Assembly: GCA_003523185.1 (NCBI GenBank)
Contig: DPGN01000058.1
Location: 18,000-49,366 of the forward strand
Direction of reading: 5' to 3'
Source of the DNA: Halieaceae bacterium
GTDB lineage: Bacteria > Pseudomonadota > Gammaproteobacteria > Pseudomonadales > Halieaceae
Length of the DNA stretch: 31,367 bases
The position numbers and the translations under genes are program-made. The notes under the pieces were generated by a model, which was not told the DNA's origin, searched no databases, and saw only the letters and a list, made by a program, of their open reading frames with translations. Below, piece after piece: positions 15,255 to 23,409 of this stretch. Position 1 is the first letter of the stretch, and every line of letters starts with the position of its first letter.

Positions 15255-15436
15255 CTGACCTGGTGTATTTGCTAGACCGTCAGTCCTCGAGCCGATAAAG
15301 CACCACCCGGAGATGTCCACTTCTGGCTGTTGTGCAAGCCCGGCGCGACCGGGACGCCTGATGCAGAATGGGGATCACCACCTTGAACCGCTACGGTTCA
15401 AGGGCGACACCGTCGGCGGTACTCTGGGTCAGACTC
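15255..15436 (+). ncRNA. ssrS: 6S RNA
   Basis: About 180-nt regulatory RNA that mimics an open promoter and sequesters sigma-70 RNA polymerase in stationary phase. Evidence: location between zapA and ygfA; the terminal stem CTGACC (15255-15260) pairing with GGTCAG (15427-15432); a CGAGCCGATA block (15288-15297) nearly matching E. coli 6S; and a perfect 10-bp hairpin CCTTGAACCG / CGGTTCAAGG (15381-15390 with 15394-15403, loop CTA), close to the E. coli CCTTGAACC hairpin. Ends are estimated to within a few bases. It is probably co-transcribed with and processed from the ygfA mRNA. Confidence 0.9.
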
Positions 15437-15457
15437 CATCTTTGAGCTATTGGTGCC

Positions 15458-16015
15458 ATGCCAGACGTCAAACTAGCAGTTCGCAACGATGTGCTTGGTA
15501 AGCGTCGGGCACTGTCCACTGAATCTCGAAAACAAAAGAGTCAGGCAATCGTTGACTCCCTTATCGAACTAAGTCTTTTTAAGGACGCGATGACGATCGC
15601 GACCTACTTGCCACTTACGTCGGAGGTGGATCTGTCCCGCTTGTTGCGGTTAGCGCATCGATCCAAATGTTTAGTCGCCCCTCGCACACTGCCAAACTTC
15701 GAGATGAGCTTTAATCGAGTCACATCGATCGATACGCTTGAGGCGGGCTTTGGCGGCGTGCAGCAACCGACCAAAGCCGCAGACCTCGTGTCACCCTGCG
15801 CGATAGATCTGTTTCTGGTCCCACTGGCAGCCTGTGACCGACAGGGAAATCGGTTGGGCTTTGGAAAGGGCTACTACGACAGGGCGCTGGCAGATGCACC
15901 GGGATACAAACTCGGCATTGGATTTCATTGCCAGTTATTGGAACACGTTCCTTTCGATGCTTACGATGTACCTATGAACGGGTTCCTCAGCGAAGAGGGG
16001 CTGATTCAGTTCTGA
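15458..16015 (+). CDS. ygfA: 5-formyltetrahydrofolate cyclo-ligase
   Basis: 185-residue cytoplasmic enzyme converting 5-formyl-THF to 5,10-methenyl-THF with ATP, recycling a folate storage form that inhibits folate enzymes. Seen: the basic N-terminal VRNDVLGKRRALS (ATP-binding arginine/lysine), YLPLTSEVDLSRLL (folate site), FLVPLAACDRQGNRLGFGKGYYDRAL (family signature) and the GIGFHCQLLEHVPFDAYDVPM tail. It lies 20-odd nt after 6S RNA, the usual gammaproteobacterial arrangement (ssrS-ygfA). ATG 15458 is the only start that fits family length. Confidence 0.95.
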   Translation: MPDVKLAVRNDVLGKRRALSTESRKQKSQAIVDSLIELSLFKDAMTIATYLPLTSEVDLSRLLRLAHRSKCLVAPRTLPNFEMSFNRVTSIDTLEAGFGGVQQPTKAADLVSPCAIDLFLVPLAACDRQGNRLGFGKGYYDRALADAPGYKLGIGFHCQLLEHVPFDAYDVPMNGFLSEEGLIQF

Positions 16016-16055
16016 CTTATCCAAAAACGTAAGTACTGCGATGACGGCCGTGTGA

Positions 16056-16196
16056 CTAGTCTAAATCCTGTTGCCACGACTGACTGAGGTTGGTGCTTTT
16101 CGAGTCCTGCTCTCTTGCGGTTAGCGCACTGGCTGTAATAACCACAACGAAACCGAGCAAAAGGACACTAAACAACCCCGGCTTTCTTTTCCCCAC
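16056..16196 (-). CDS. candidate 46-residue single-TM small protein
   Basis: An open frame from GTG 16196 to TAG 16056 encodes 46 residues: a basic start (MGKRKPG), a hydrophobic stretch of about 17 residues (LFSVLLLGFVVVITASALT, about 8-26) and a polar tail ending SWQQDLD. The N-in, one-helix layout is typical of small membrane proteins. A GGGGA about 5 nt before the GTG could be a ribosome-binding site. It lies 111 bp downstream of the ilvA stop on the same strand, convergent with ygfA. No family is recognised. It may be a chance frame; the hydrophobic core and positive-inside start argue for it, the lack of an ATG against. The rest of the 292-bp gap 16016-16307 holds only a weak hairpin (16264-16283). 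Confidence 0.4.
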   Translation of the reverse strand: MGKRKPGLFSVLLLGFVVVITASALTAREQDSKSTNLSQSWQQDLD

Positions 16197-16307
16197 AACT
16201 TCCCCACTGCTTTTCTGGTTCTTCGTACTGCTTTCTTATTGACAGCTTCCAATAACGCTTCGTGCTCGCTTATCCCTGCGAGCTCGCAACATCATAGTGG
16301 TAATTTG

Positions 16308-17837
16308 TCACAAAGCAAGTGGCTTTAGATAGGCCTGGTAGGCTGGATTTTCGGTTTCTTCCCAATAGCGGAAGCCAACCTGATCGAGCCTAGTGATGAG
16401 TCGAGAGGGATCCCGATCATTATCTGTGAAGCCAACCAGGATGCGACCATAGGCCGCGCCGTGGTTACGGTAGTGGAACATGGAGATATTAAAGTCCGAT
16501 CCTAGGGCATCGAGGAACTTCATCAGCGCACCGGGGCGCTCAGGGAACTCAACGCGAAAAACTCGCTCCTCGCTCTCCCGAAGAGTCATTTTCCCACCGA
16601 TCATATGCCTTACATGTAACTTGGCCATTTCATTGTCGGTTAAGTCGACCGCGCTGTAGCCCTGACTCTCCAGCTTACGTACCAAGTCTTCTACATCGTC
16701 GCTTTGTGGCGCGACCGTCAGACCGACAAACACACGGGCCGTCTGCTCATCAGTACCGCGGTAGTTAAACTCCGTGATGTTGCGTTTACCCACCGTGCCA
16801 CAGAATGCCTTGAAGGCCCCCGGTACTTCGGGAATCGTAACGCTGAGAATCGCTTCGCGGCGCTCACCAATATCCGTGCGTTCCGAGATGTATCTCAAGC
16901 GATCAAAGTTGGTATTTGCACCGCTTAGCACCGCCACCACTGATGCTCCGGTTACATTGTGTTCCGACAGGTAGGTCTTCATGCCAGCAATGGCGAGGGC
17001 GCCGGCCGGCTCAGCAATAGCGCGCGTATCGTCAAATATATCCTTCACCGCCGCACACATTTCATCCGTAGTGGCCGTAATGATGTCATCGACGTATTGC
17101 TCAATGACGCGATGCGTCTCCTGACCCACACGAGCGACTGCACAGCCATCGGCGAACAAGCCAACCTCCGATAAAGTGACCCTCTCACCGGCTCGCCTCG
17201 CCGCGAGTGCGCAGGCAGCGTCAGCAGGCTCCACGCCGATCACCTTCACATCCGGCCAGGTATGTTTCAAGAAGACCGCCATGCCGGATAGCAAGCCACC
17301 GCCACCGCAGGGAATGAACACGTAGTCAGCGGGTTTAGGTGATTGCTCAGTGACTTCAACACCCACGGTGCCTTGACCCGCAATCACCGCGGAATCGTCA
17401 AAAGGATGCAGGTAGGTGGCGCCTCGCTCCTCGACGAGGCGATTGGCAAATTCGGATGCCTGATCGAATGCGTCACCTTGGAGAACAACGTGAGCTCCGC
17501 GTCGCCGGACCGCCTCTACTTTTATCGAGGGCGTGGTGACAGGCATGACAATCGTCGCCTGCACACCGAGCTTCTGCGCGGCTAGCGCGACACCCTGTGC
17601 ATGATTACCCGCAGAGGCGGCCACCACACCCCGGGCACGCTCCTCATCCGATAGCGATGCCATTTTGTTGTAAGCGCCACGGCACTTGAAGCTGAAGATT
17701 GGCTGAAGGTCTTCCCGCTTTAATCTCACGTCGCAGCCCATCCGCTCTGATAACGTCGGCGCTTGCGTCAACGGTGTTTGAGCGGCGACGTCGTATACGT
17801 CGGCGTTGAGAATTTTCTCGATGTAGGGATCTGTCAT
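16308..17837 (-). CDS. ilvA: biosynthetic threonine deaminase
   Basis: 509-residue PLP enzyme making 2-oxobutanoate from threonine, the committed step of isoleucine synthesis. The catalytic domain (about 1-325) shows REDLQPIFSFKCRGAYNKM with the PLP lysine, ASAGNHAQGVALAAQKLG, the glycine-rich PCGGGGLLSGMAVF and AEPAGALAIAG. The C-terminal part carries two ACT-like regulatory domains (about 332-400 and 425-505; EFPERPGALMKFLDALG), as in the isoleucine-inhibited, valine-activated E. coli enzyme (514 residues). Start ATG 17837 (MTDPYIEKIL) is preferred; a GTG four codons earlier (17849) is possible, and neither has a clear ribosome-binding site. It follows fba by 66 bp on the same strand. Confidence 0.94.
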   Translation of the reverse strand: MTDPYIEKILNADVYDVAAQTPLTQAPTLSERMGCDVRLKREDLQPIFSFKCRGAYNKMASLSDEERARGVVAASAGNHAQGVALAAQKLGVQATIVMPVTTPSIKVEAVRRRGAHVVLQGDAFDQASEFANRLVEERGATYLHPFDDSAVIAGQGTVGVEVTEQSPKPADYVFIPCGGGGLLSGMAVFLKHTWPDVKVIGVEPADAACALAARRAGERVTLSEVGLFADGCAVARVGQETHRVIEQYVDDIITATTDEMCAAVKDIFDDTRAIAEPAGALAIAGMKTYLSEHNVTGASVVAVLSGANTNFDRLRYISERTDIGERREAILSVTIPEVPGAFKAFCGTVGKRNITEFNYRGTDEQTARVFVGLTVAPQSDDVEDLVRKLESQGYSAVDLTDNEMAKLHVRHMIGGKMTLRESEERVFRVEFPERPGALMKFLDALGSDFNISMFHYRNHGAAYGRILVGFTDNDRDPSRLITRLDQVGFRYWEETENPAYQAYLKPLAL

Positions 17838-17903
17838 CGCAAGCGGCACAGCGGCAAAACGCGAAGTCTACGCGAATATTAACAGCGGCGCCGCCTCGCG
17901 CTG

Positions 17904-18953
17904 CTAAATGCTACCCGCGCTGTAGCGCTCCTGCATTTCAGCTAATGACAAGGGCTTTATTCTGGATGCATGCCCTGCACAGCCGAAGGCCTCGTATCGG
18001 GCAACGCAAATATCGCGCATCGCAACAAGACTCTCCTTGAAGTACTTCCGCGGGTCGAACTCAGCGGGATTCTCCGCAAGGAATCGGCGAATCGCCCCCG
18101 TTGATGCTAATCGTAAATCTGTATCGATGTTGACCTTGCGGACGCCGTGCTTGATGCCCTCGACCACCTGCTCAACTGGCACACCATAGGTATCGGGGAT
18201 TTGGCCTCCGTACTCGTTAATGATGGCGAGCCAATCCTGAGGCACCGCAGACGAGCCATGCATCACCAGATGCGTATCTGGAATGCTGGCGTGAATCGCT
18301 TTAATGCGATCGATCGCGAGAATGTCCCCGGTGGGAGGGCGCGTGAATTTGTAGGCACCGTGACTCGTACCACAGGCAATGGCCAGGGCGTCCACACCGG
18401 TATCAGCAACAAATTGCTTGGCCTCATCGGGGTCGGTGAGCATTTGATCGTGTGTCAACTTCCCTGCGGCACCGACGCCATCTTCCTCTCCCGCCTCGCC
18501 GGTCTCTAACGAGCCTAGGCAGCCAAGTTCACCCTCAACCGACACCCCGCAAGCGTGTGACATCTCTACTACCTGTGCCGTCACCTGCGCGTTGTAGTCG
18601 TAATCCATGGGAGTCTTGCCATCAGTTCCCAATGACCCGTCCATCATTACCGAGGTAAATCCCAGCTGTATGGATCGCTGACAAACAGAGGGAGACGTTC
18701 CGTGATCTTGGTGAACCACAATGGGCACATCCGGAAATTCGGTCGCTGCCGCATCCATCATCGCCCGCAGAAACGGGGCACCGGCATACTTCCGCGCACC
18801 GGCACTGGCTTGCATGATGACGGGAGCATCACAGTGAGCAGCAGCCTCCATAATAGCGCGAGTTTGCTCGAGATTATTGACGTTAAAGGCCGGCACACCG
18901 AACTGATGCTCCGCAGCGTAATCCAGTAACTGCCTCATGCTTATTAGTGCCAT
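17904..18953 (-). CDS. fba: class II fructose-1,6-bisphosphate aldolase
   Basis: 349-residue zinc-dependent aldolase interconverting fructose-1,6-bisphosphate with the two triose phosphates. Seen: GVPAFNVNNLEQTRAIMEAA, VPIVVHQDHGTS (catalytic aspartate and zinc histidine), the GFTSVMMDGS strand, SVEGELGCLG, CGTSHGAYKF and VMHGSSAVP (zinc histidines), and GVRKVNIDTDLRLA (phosphate site). Its length and the GEAGEEDGVG loop place it in the CbbA/Fda-like type B class, different from E. coli FbaA. AGAGGA about 8 nt before ATG 18953 supports the start. Downstream of pgk by 21 bp in the tkt-epd-pgk-fba cluster. Confidence 0.94.
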   Translation of the reverse strand: MALISMRQLLDYAAEHQFGVPAFNVNNLEQTRAIMEAAAHCDAPVIMQASAGARKYAGAPFLRAMMDAAATEFPDVPIVVHQDHGTSPSVCQRSIQLGFTSVMMDGSLGTDGKTPMDYDYNAQVTAQVVEMSHACGVSVEGELGCLGSLETGEAGEEDGVGAAGKLTHDQMLTDPDEAKQFVADTGVDALAIACGTSHGAYKFTRPPTGDILAIDRIKAIHASIPDTHLVMHGSSAVPQDWLAIINEYGGQIPDTYGVPVEQVVEGIKHGVRKVNIDTDLRLASTGAIRRFLAENPAEFDPRKYFKESLVAMRDICVARYEAFGCAGHASRIKPLSLAEMQERYSAGSI

Positions 18954-18974
18954 GTTATGTTCCTCTAGCCTTGG

Positions 18975-20129
18975 TCACTGATCCTGATGTTCGTATAAGA
19001 TGGCAACAGCAGGTAGCTCTTTGCCCTCTACAAACTCTAAAAACGCACCGCCACCTGTCGAAATATACGAAACGCGGTTCGCGATATCGAATTCATCGAT
19101 AGCAGCGAGCGTATCGCCCCCACCCGCCAACGAGAATGCCGAGCTGTCGGCGACCGCTGAGGCCAATGCACGAGTCCCTTGGGCAAAGGCAGGAAACTCA
19201 AAGACGCCCACAGGGCCGTTCCACAGGATCGTCCCAGCAGCCAACAAGACCTCGGACATCTGAGCTTGCGACAGCGGACCCACGTCTAAAATCATGTCGT
19301 CCGCCGATACGTCAGCCGCCAGCTTAACCGTTGCTTCAGCTGTCTCGCTGAACTCCTTTGCGACAACAACATCAATGGGCAAGGGAATATGGGTCTTGGC
19401 CATCAACGCTCGCGCTGTCGGAACAAGATCGGACTCATGCAGCGACTTACCCACCGGATAGCCCGCCGCCGCCAAGAACGTATTGGCAATCCCGCCTCCG
19501 ACCAGTAGCTGGTCACATAGCTCAGACAGGCGCTCTAGGACGGCCAACTTAGTCGACACTTTTGAGCCCCCTACAACGGCAACCATCGGTGACGCGGGTT
19601 CACTCAGCGCGCGGCCCAGAGCATCAAGCTCACCCGATAGCAGCGGGCCAGCGCAGGCTTGAGGGGCAAATTTGGCTACACCGTGCGTCGATGCTTGCGC
19701 GCGGTGAGCCGTGCCGAAGGCGTCCATGACAAATACATCGCATAAGCCTGCGTAACGTTTCGCCAACTCATCGCTATTCGCCTTTTCGCCAACATTGAAA
19801 CGAACGTTTTCTAGCAGCCAGACGTCACCTGCCTGTGGCGCATCGATCGGCCACTCGGGCTTTAGCGTGACCGGCAGTCCCAGCAACGCAGACAACGCAT
19901 CGGCAACGGGTGAAAGAGAGAACTCGTCCGAGGCCTCGCCCTCAACGGGCCTACCTAAATGCGACATGAGGATGACGCCTGCACCAGCCGCAACCGCAGC
20001 CTCAATCGTTGGAACCGCAGCTCGTAAGCGAGCGTCATTGGCTACCCGCCCGTCGCGCAGCGGGACATTGAGATCCTCACGAATCAAAACGCGTTTCCCC
20101 GCGAGCGAAAGCTGGTCCATCGACAGCAT
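18975..20129 (-). CDS. pgk: phosphoglycerate kinase
   Basis: 384-residue cytoplasmic kinase interconverting 1,3-bisphosphoglycerate plus ADP with 3-phosphoglycerate plus ATP. Seen: KRVLIREDLNVPLRDGRV (substrate loop), LMSHLGRPVEG, LLENVRFNVGEKAN, VVGGSKVSTKLAVL, ILWNGPVGVFEFPAF and SLAGGGDTLAAI (nucleotide site), all typical. Start ATG 20129 is chosen because AGAGG lies 7 nt upstream and the length matches the family (E. coli 387). The frame is open to 20258, but that part overlaps the epd coding end and has no PGK similarity. It supplies 3-phosphoglycerate, the substrate of SerA encoded nearby. Confidence 0.96.
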   Translation of the reverse strand: MLSMDQLSLAGKRVLIREDLNVPLRDGRVANDARLRAAVPTIEAAVAAGAGVILMSHLGRPVEGEASDEFSLSPVADALSALLGLPVTLKPEWPIDAPQAGDVWLLENVRFNVGEKANSDELAKRYAGLCDVFVMDAFGTAHRAQASTHGVAKFAPQACAGPLLSGELDALGRALSEPASPMVAVVGGSKVSTKLAVLERLSELCDQLLVGGGIANTFLAAAGYPVGKSLHESDLVPTARALMAKTHIPLPIDVVVAKEFSETAEATVKLAADVSADDMILDVGPLSQAQMSEVLLAAGTILWNGPVGVFEFPAFAQGTRALASAVADSSAFSLAGGGDTLAAIDEFDIANRVSYISTGGGAFLEFVEGKELPAVAILYEHQDQ

Positions 20130-20172
20130 AATTAACCTCTTTTCGTTTATATCTTGAATTCGTTTTAGCCTG

Positions 20173-21207
20173 CTAGCTGGATGACTCCTCAGCCACAAAA
20201 TCCGACAGCCGAAGGACGATATCGACCATGCGATTGACGAATGCCCACTCATTATCAAACCAAATCATCAGCTTGATCAGACGGTCGTTCGATACCTGTG
20301 TCTGCGTTGTATCAACGATGCTTGACGCTTCCGCGCCAAGAAAGTCACAGGACGCCAGTGGTTCCGAGTTAACTGCTAGGACACCATAAAAATCATCGAG
20401 TGACTCGCTTATTAGCGCATTGACCTCATGAGCCGAGGTACTTTTATCGACGGATAGGACGACATCGAGTGACGACACATTGAGCGTGGGTACACGCAGT
20501 GCACGAGCACTAATTTTGCCTGATAGGTGAGGAAAGAAACGCTCAACCCCCTGCGCCAAGCCCGTCTCAACCGGAATGACCGAGTTAAAGGCCGCTCTGG
20601 TCTTCCGTAAATCAGTGTGGTGATACGCGTCGATGACTGGCTGATCATTCATCGCAGAATGGATCGTGGTGACGATACCAGCGTTAATGCCAAATGCCCT
20701 GTCAATCACCGACAGCACCGGCATCAGCGCATTACTAGTGCAAGATCCAGCCGAGATAACGGACATTTCAGGCGTCAGTAGGCCGTGGTTCAGACCCCAG
20801 ATAATAGTACTGTCGACATCGATACTGGCGGGCTGCGAAAGCAGCACTCTACTGACACCGCTGCCCAGATGCGCCGAAGCCGAGGCACGGGTGAACTCAG
20901 TACCCGTGCAATCAATAACAATGTCGACTCCACGATCGCCCCAGAGCACATTTGATGGCTCATTCTCATGACTTAGACGAGTAGGACGATCAGCGATTTG
21001 CAGTCCACCTTTATTGTCGAAAGCGACAGGGTAGGAGAACCGCCCGTGCGTGGAATCGTATTTGAGTAAGTGCACGACGGTTTCGACGTCTGCAACCTCA
21101 TTGCACATGACCAGCTCGAGTGCATGCCTCGCGTCATCGCGCTCATACAACCGACGAGCTAGAAGACGGCCGATGCGTCCAAGGCCGTTGATACCAACAG
21201 CGGTCAT
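20173..21207 (-). CDS. epd: D-erythrose-4-phosphate dehydrogenase (GAPDH family)
   Basis: 344-residue NAD-dependent dehydrogenase. Epd oxidises erythrose-4-phosphate to 4-phosphoerythronate, the first step of pyridoxal-phosphate synthesis. Epd rather than GAPDH is suggested by CNEVAD in the NAD domain (GAPDH usually has N-D), by IHSAMNDQPVIDAYH (as E. coli Epd HSAMHDQQVIDAYH), and by the position between tkt, which makes or uses erythrose-4-phosphate, and pgk. Catalytic C156 and H183 are present. The motif around the cysteine, SAGSCTSNALMPV, departs from the nearly universal SNASCTTNC form. The ATG overlaps the tkt stop (TAATG, 21205-21209). A glycolytic GAPDH should be encoded elsewhere unless this one does both jobs. 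Confidence 0.82.
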   Translation of the reverse strand: MTAVGINGLGRIGRLLARRLYERDDARHALELVMCNEVADVETVVHLLKYDSTHGRFSYPVAFDNKGGLQIADRPTRLSHENEPSNVLWGDRGVDIVIDCTGTEFTRASASAHLGSGVSRVLLSQPASIDVDSTIIWGLNHGLLTPEMSVISAGSCTSNALMPVLSVIDRAFGINAGIVTTIHSAMNDQPVIDAYHHTDLRKTRAAFNSVIPVETGLAQGVERFFPHLSGKISARALRVPTLNVSSLDVVLSVDKSTSAHEVNALISESLDDFYGVLAVNSEPLASCDFLGAEASSIVDTTQTQVSNDRLIKLMIWFDNEWAFVNRMVDIVLRLSDFVAEESSS

Positions 21208-23228
21208 TAGCTGAGAATCACATCCTCAACTGCTTCGATGACGTTCTCGACCGTGAAACCAAACTCCTTCATCAGTACAGGCCCTGGCGCAGATTCACCA
21301 AAGGAATTCATGCCAACCACTCGGCCATCGAGGCCGACGTACTTGTACCACCAATCTTGGTGAGAGGCCTCAACGGCAACTCGCGCCAGAAGATGGCTAG
21401 GCAGCACTGACTCACGGTATTCGACATCCTGTCGCTGGAAGACTTCGGCACATGGCATAGACACTACGCGAACGCCGCGACCTGCAGCGGACAGCTTTTC
21501 AGCCGCCTCTATCGCAAGTGCAACCTCCGAACCGGTCGCGATGATGACTGCCTCGAGCTCGCCTTGTTCCTCTCGGAGGATATAGGCACCACGCGTAACA
21601 TCGGAAACACGTTCAGCCGCCCCGATCTGATGCGGCAGGGTTTGACGAGAAAATACCAAGGCTGAAGGTCCATCGCTTCGCAGGATTGCTTGCTTCCATG
21701 CAATAGCGGACTCAACCGCGTCGCAGGGGCGCCAGGTATCTAAGTTAGGTGTTGATCGCATCGCTGTTAACTGCTCTACCGGCTGATGCGTTGGACCGTC
21801 CTCACCCAAACCCACCGAGTCGTGGGTAAAGACGTAGATAGCGCGCTGCTTCATGAGCGCCGCCATGCGAACCGCATTTCGCGCGTATTCCATGAAGATA
21901 AGGAAGGTGCCACCGTAGGGAATGAATCCACCGTGCAGTGCAATGCCATTCATCATGGCTGCCATGGCGAATTCGCGAACGCCGTAATAAATGTAGTTAC
22001 CCTCGGCATCCGATGCATCGGCACCGGTAGCACCAGGCCACAATGTAAGGTTTGAACCCGCCAAATCAGCGCTGCCGCCCAGTAGCTCAGGCAATGTCGG
22101 TGCAACCGCTGCAATCGCCTGCTGCGAGGCCTTTCGTGATGCAACATCAGACTCGTTCGCAACACACTGTGCGATGAAATCGTCCACACCCGTTAAAAAC
22201 TCTGCTGGCAACTCGCCAGCCATCCGCCGCTGAAACTCGTCGGCGAGCTCAGGACAATCGCGCTTGTACATATCAAACAGCGACTGCCAACTGGCCTCAG
22301 CCTCGGCACCGGAAGTGCGTGCATCCCAGTGCGCATAAACATCGTCAGGCACGACAAATGGGTCATGGCCCCAGCCTAGGGCCTCACGCGTCAGAGCGAT
22401 TTCGTCCACACCCAACGGTGCTCCATGACAGGACTCTGTTCCTTCCTTGTTGGGACTGCCTTTACCAATCGTTGTCTTACAACAAATGAGAGAAGGGCGT
22501 GACGTTTCATTAACTGCCTCGTCAAACGCAGCTGCTACTGCGTCTGGATCATGGCCATCAACGTCGCGAACAACGTGCCAACCGTAGGCTTCAAACCGCG
22601 CGGGCGTGTCATCGGTGAACCAGCCCTCGATTTCTCCATCGATTGAGATCCCGTTGTCGTCATAAACTACATTGAGCTTCCCTAAACCCAGGGTACCCGC
22701 CAGTGAACAGGCCTCGTGACTGATGCCCTCCATCAAGCAACCGTCACCAACAAAACACCAGGTTCGGTGATCGACAACTCGGTGACCTTCTTTGTTGAAA
22801 CGGGCGGCCATGAGCTTTTCTGCCACCGCCATACCAACGGCGTTGGCTAGGCCCTGGCCCAGCGGCCCGGTGGTGGTTTCAACGCCCGGGGTGTAACCGT
22901 ATTCGGGGTGTCCGGGCGTCTTGCTATGCAACTGACGGAAGTCTTTGATGTCGTCTATCGACAGGTCAAAACCGGTGAGGTGCAGCAGCGAATAAATCAG
23001 CATAGAGCCGTGCCCGTTAGAGAGTACGAAGCGATCCCGGTCTGCCCAATCAGGATTCGCGGGATTGTATTTCAGATAACCGGTCCACAAAACTTCAGCG
23101 ATGTCCGCCATCCCCATGGGGGCGCCTGGGTGTCCTGTATTAGCTTTCTGAACAGCATCCATGGAGAGCGCTCTAATGGCGTTTGCTGCGTGCTGTCGAG
23201 TTACGGTTGAGCCATTAACTTCCTGCAA
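21207..23228 (-). CDS. tkt: transketolase
   Basis: 673-residue thiamine-diphosphate enzyme moving two-carbon units between sugar phosphates. Seen: ANAIRALSMDAVQKANTGHPGAPMG, FVLSNGHGSMLIYSLLHLTG, the ThDP/Mg motif GDGCLMEGISHEACSLAG through YDDNGISIDG, GVREFAMAAMMNGIALHGG (catalytic glutamate) and HDSVGLGEDGPTHQPVEQL. I prefer the TTG at 23228 because GAGG sits exactly 8 nt upstream and it leaves about ten residues before the conserved start. A GTG at 23276 would give 689 residues but has no ribosome-binding site. It links erythrose-4-phosphate and glyceraldehyde-3-phosphate pools to the epd, pgk and fba genes downstream. The 133-bp upstream gap shows no convincing promoter. Confidence 0.95.
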   Translation of the reverse strand: MQEVNGSTVTRQHAANAIRALSMDAVQKANTGHPGAPMGMADIAEVLWTGYLKYNPANPDWADRDRFVLSNGHGSMLIYSLLHLTGFDLSIDDIKDFRQLHSKTPGHPEYGYTPGVETTTGPLGQGLANAVGMAVAEKLMAARFNKEGHRVVDHRTWCFVGDGCLMEGISHEACSLAGTLGLGKLNVVYDDNGISIDGEIEGWFTDDTPARFEAYGWHVVRDVDGHDPDAVAAAFDEAVNETSRPSLICCKTTIGKGSPNKEGTESCHGAPLGVDEIALTREALGWGHDPFVVPDDVYAHWDARTSGAEAEASWQSLFDMYKRDCPELADEFQRRMAGELPAEFLTGVDDFIAQCVANESDVASRKASQQAIAAVAPTLPELLGGSADLAGSNLTLWPGATGADASDAEGNYIYYGVREFAMAAMMNGIALHGGFIPYGGTFLIFMEYARNAVRMAALMKQRAIYVFTHDSVGLGEDGPTHQPVEQLTAMRSTPNLDTWRPCDAVESAIAWKQAILRSDGPSALVFSRQTLPHQIGAAERVSDVTRGAYILREEQGELEAVIIATGSEVALAIEAAEKLSAAGRGVRVVSMPCAEVFQRQDVEYRESVLPSHLLARVAVEASHQDWWYKYVGLDGRVVGMNSFGESAPGPVLMKEFGFTVENVIEAVEDVILS

Positions 23229-23409
23229 AACGAGGTCCTCAATTGGGTTGCGAGTGAGCGGCGCTAATGATCGCACGGATTGACTATCAAAAGCCGCGAA
23301 CTCGCCAATTTTTATTGCAAACTTTTACTTCGAATGAGGTGAAATGCCACCGCGTTTTATCCGATGAGATCTGAAAACACGCCAGACCTAAAACACACTA
23401 AAACGGACC

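Noticed and set aside
16264..16283. GCTCGC/GCGAGC hairpin as an ilvA terminator
   Set aside because: The 6-bp stem has an 8-nt loop and no T-run on either strand.
20173..21207. glycolytic GAPDH (gapA)
   Set aside because: HSAMNDQPVIDAYH, the NEVAD segment and the tkt-epd-pgk context match Epd better, though dual activity is not excluded.
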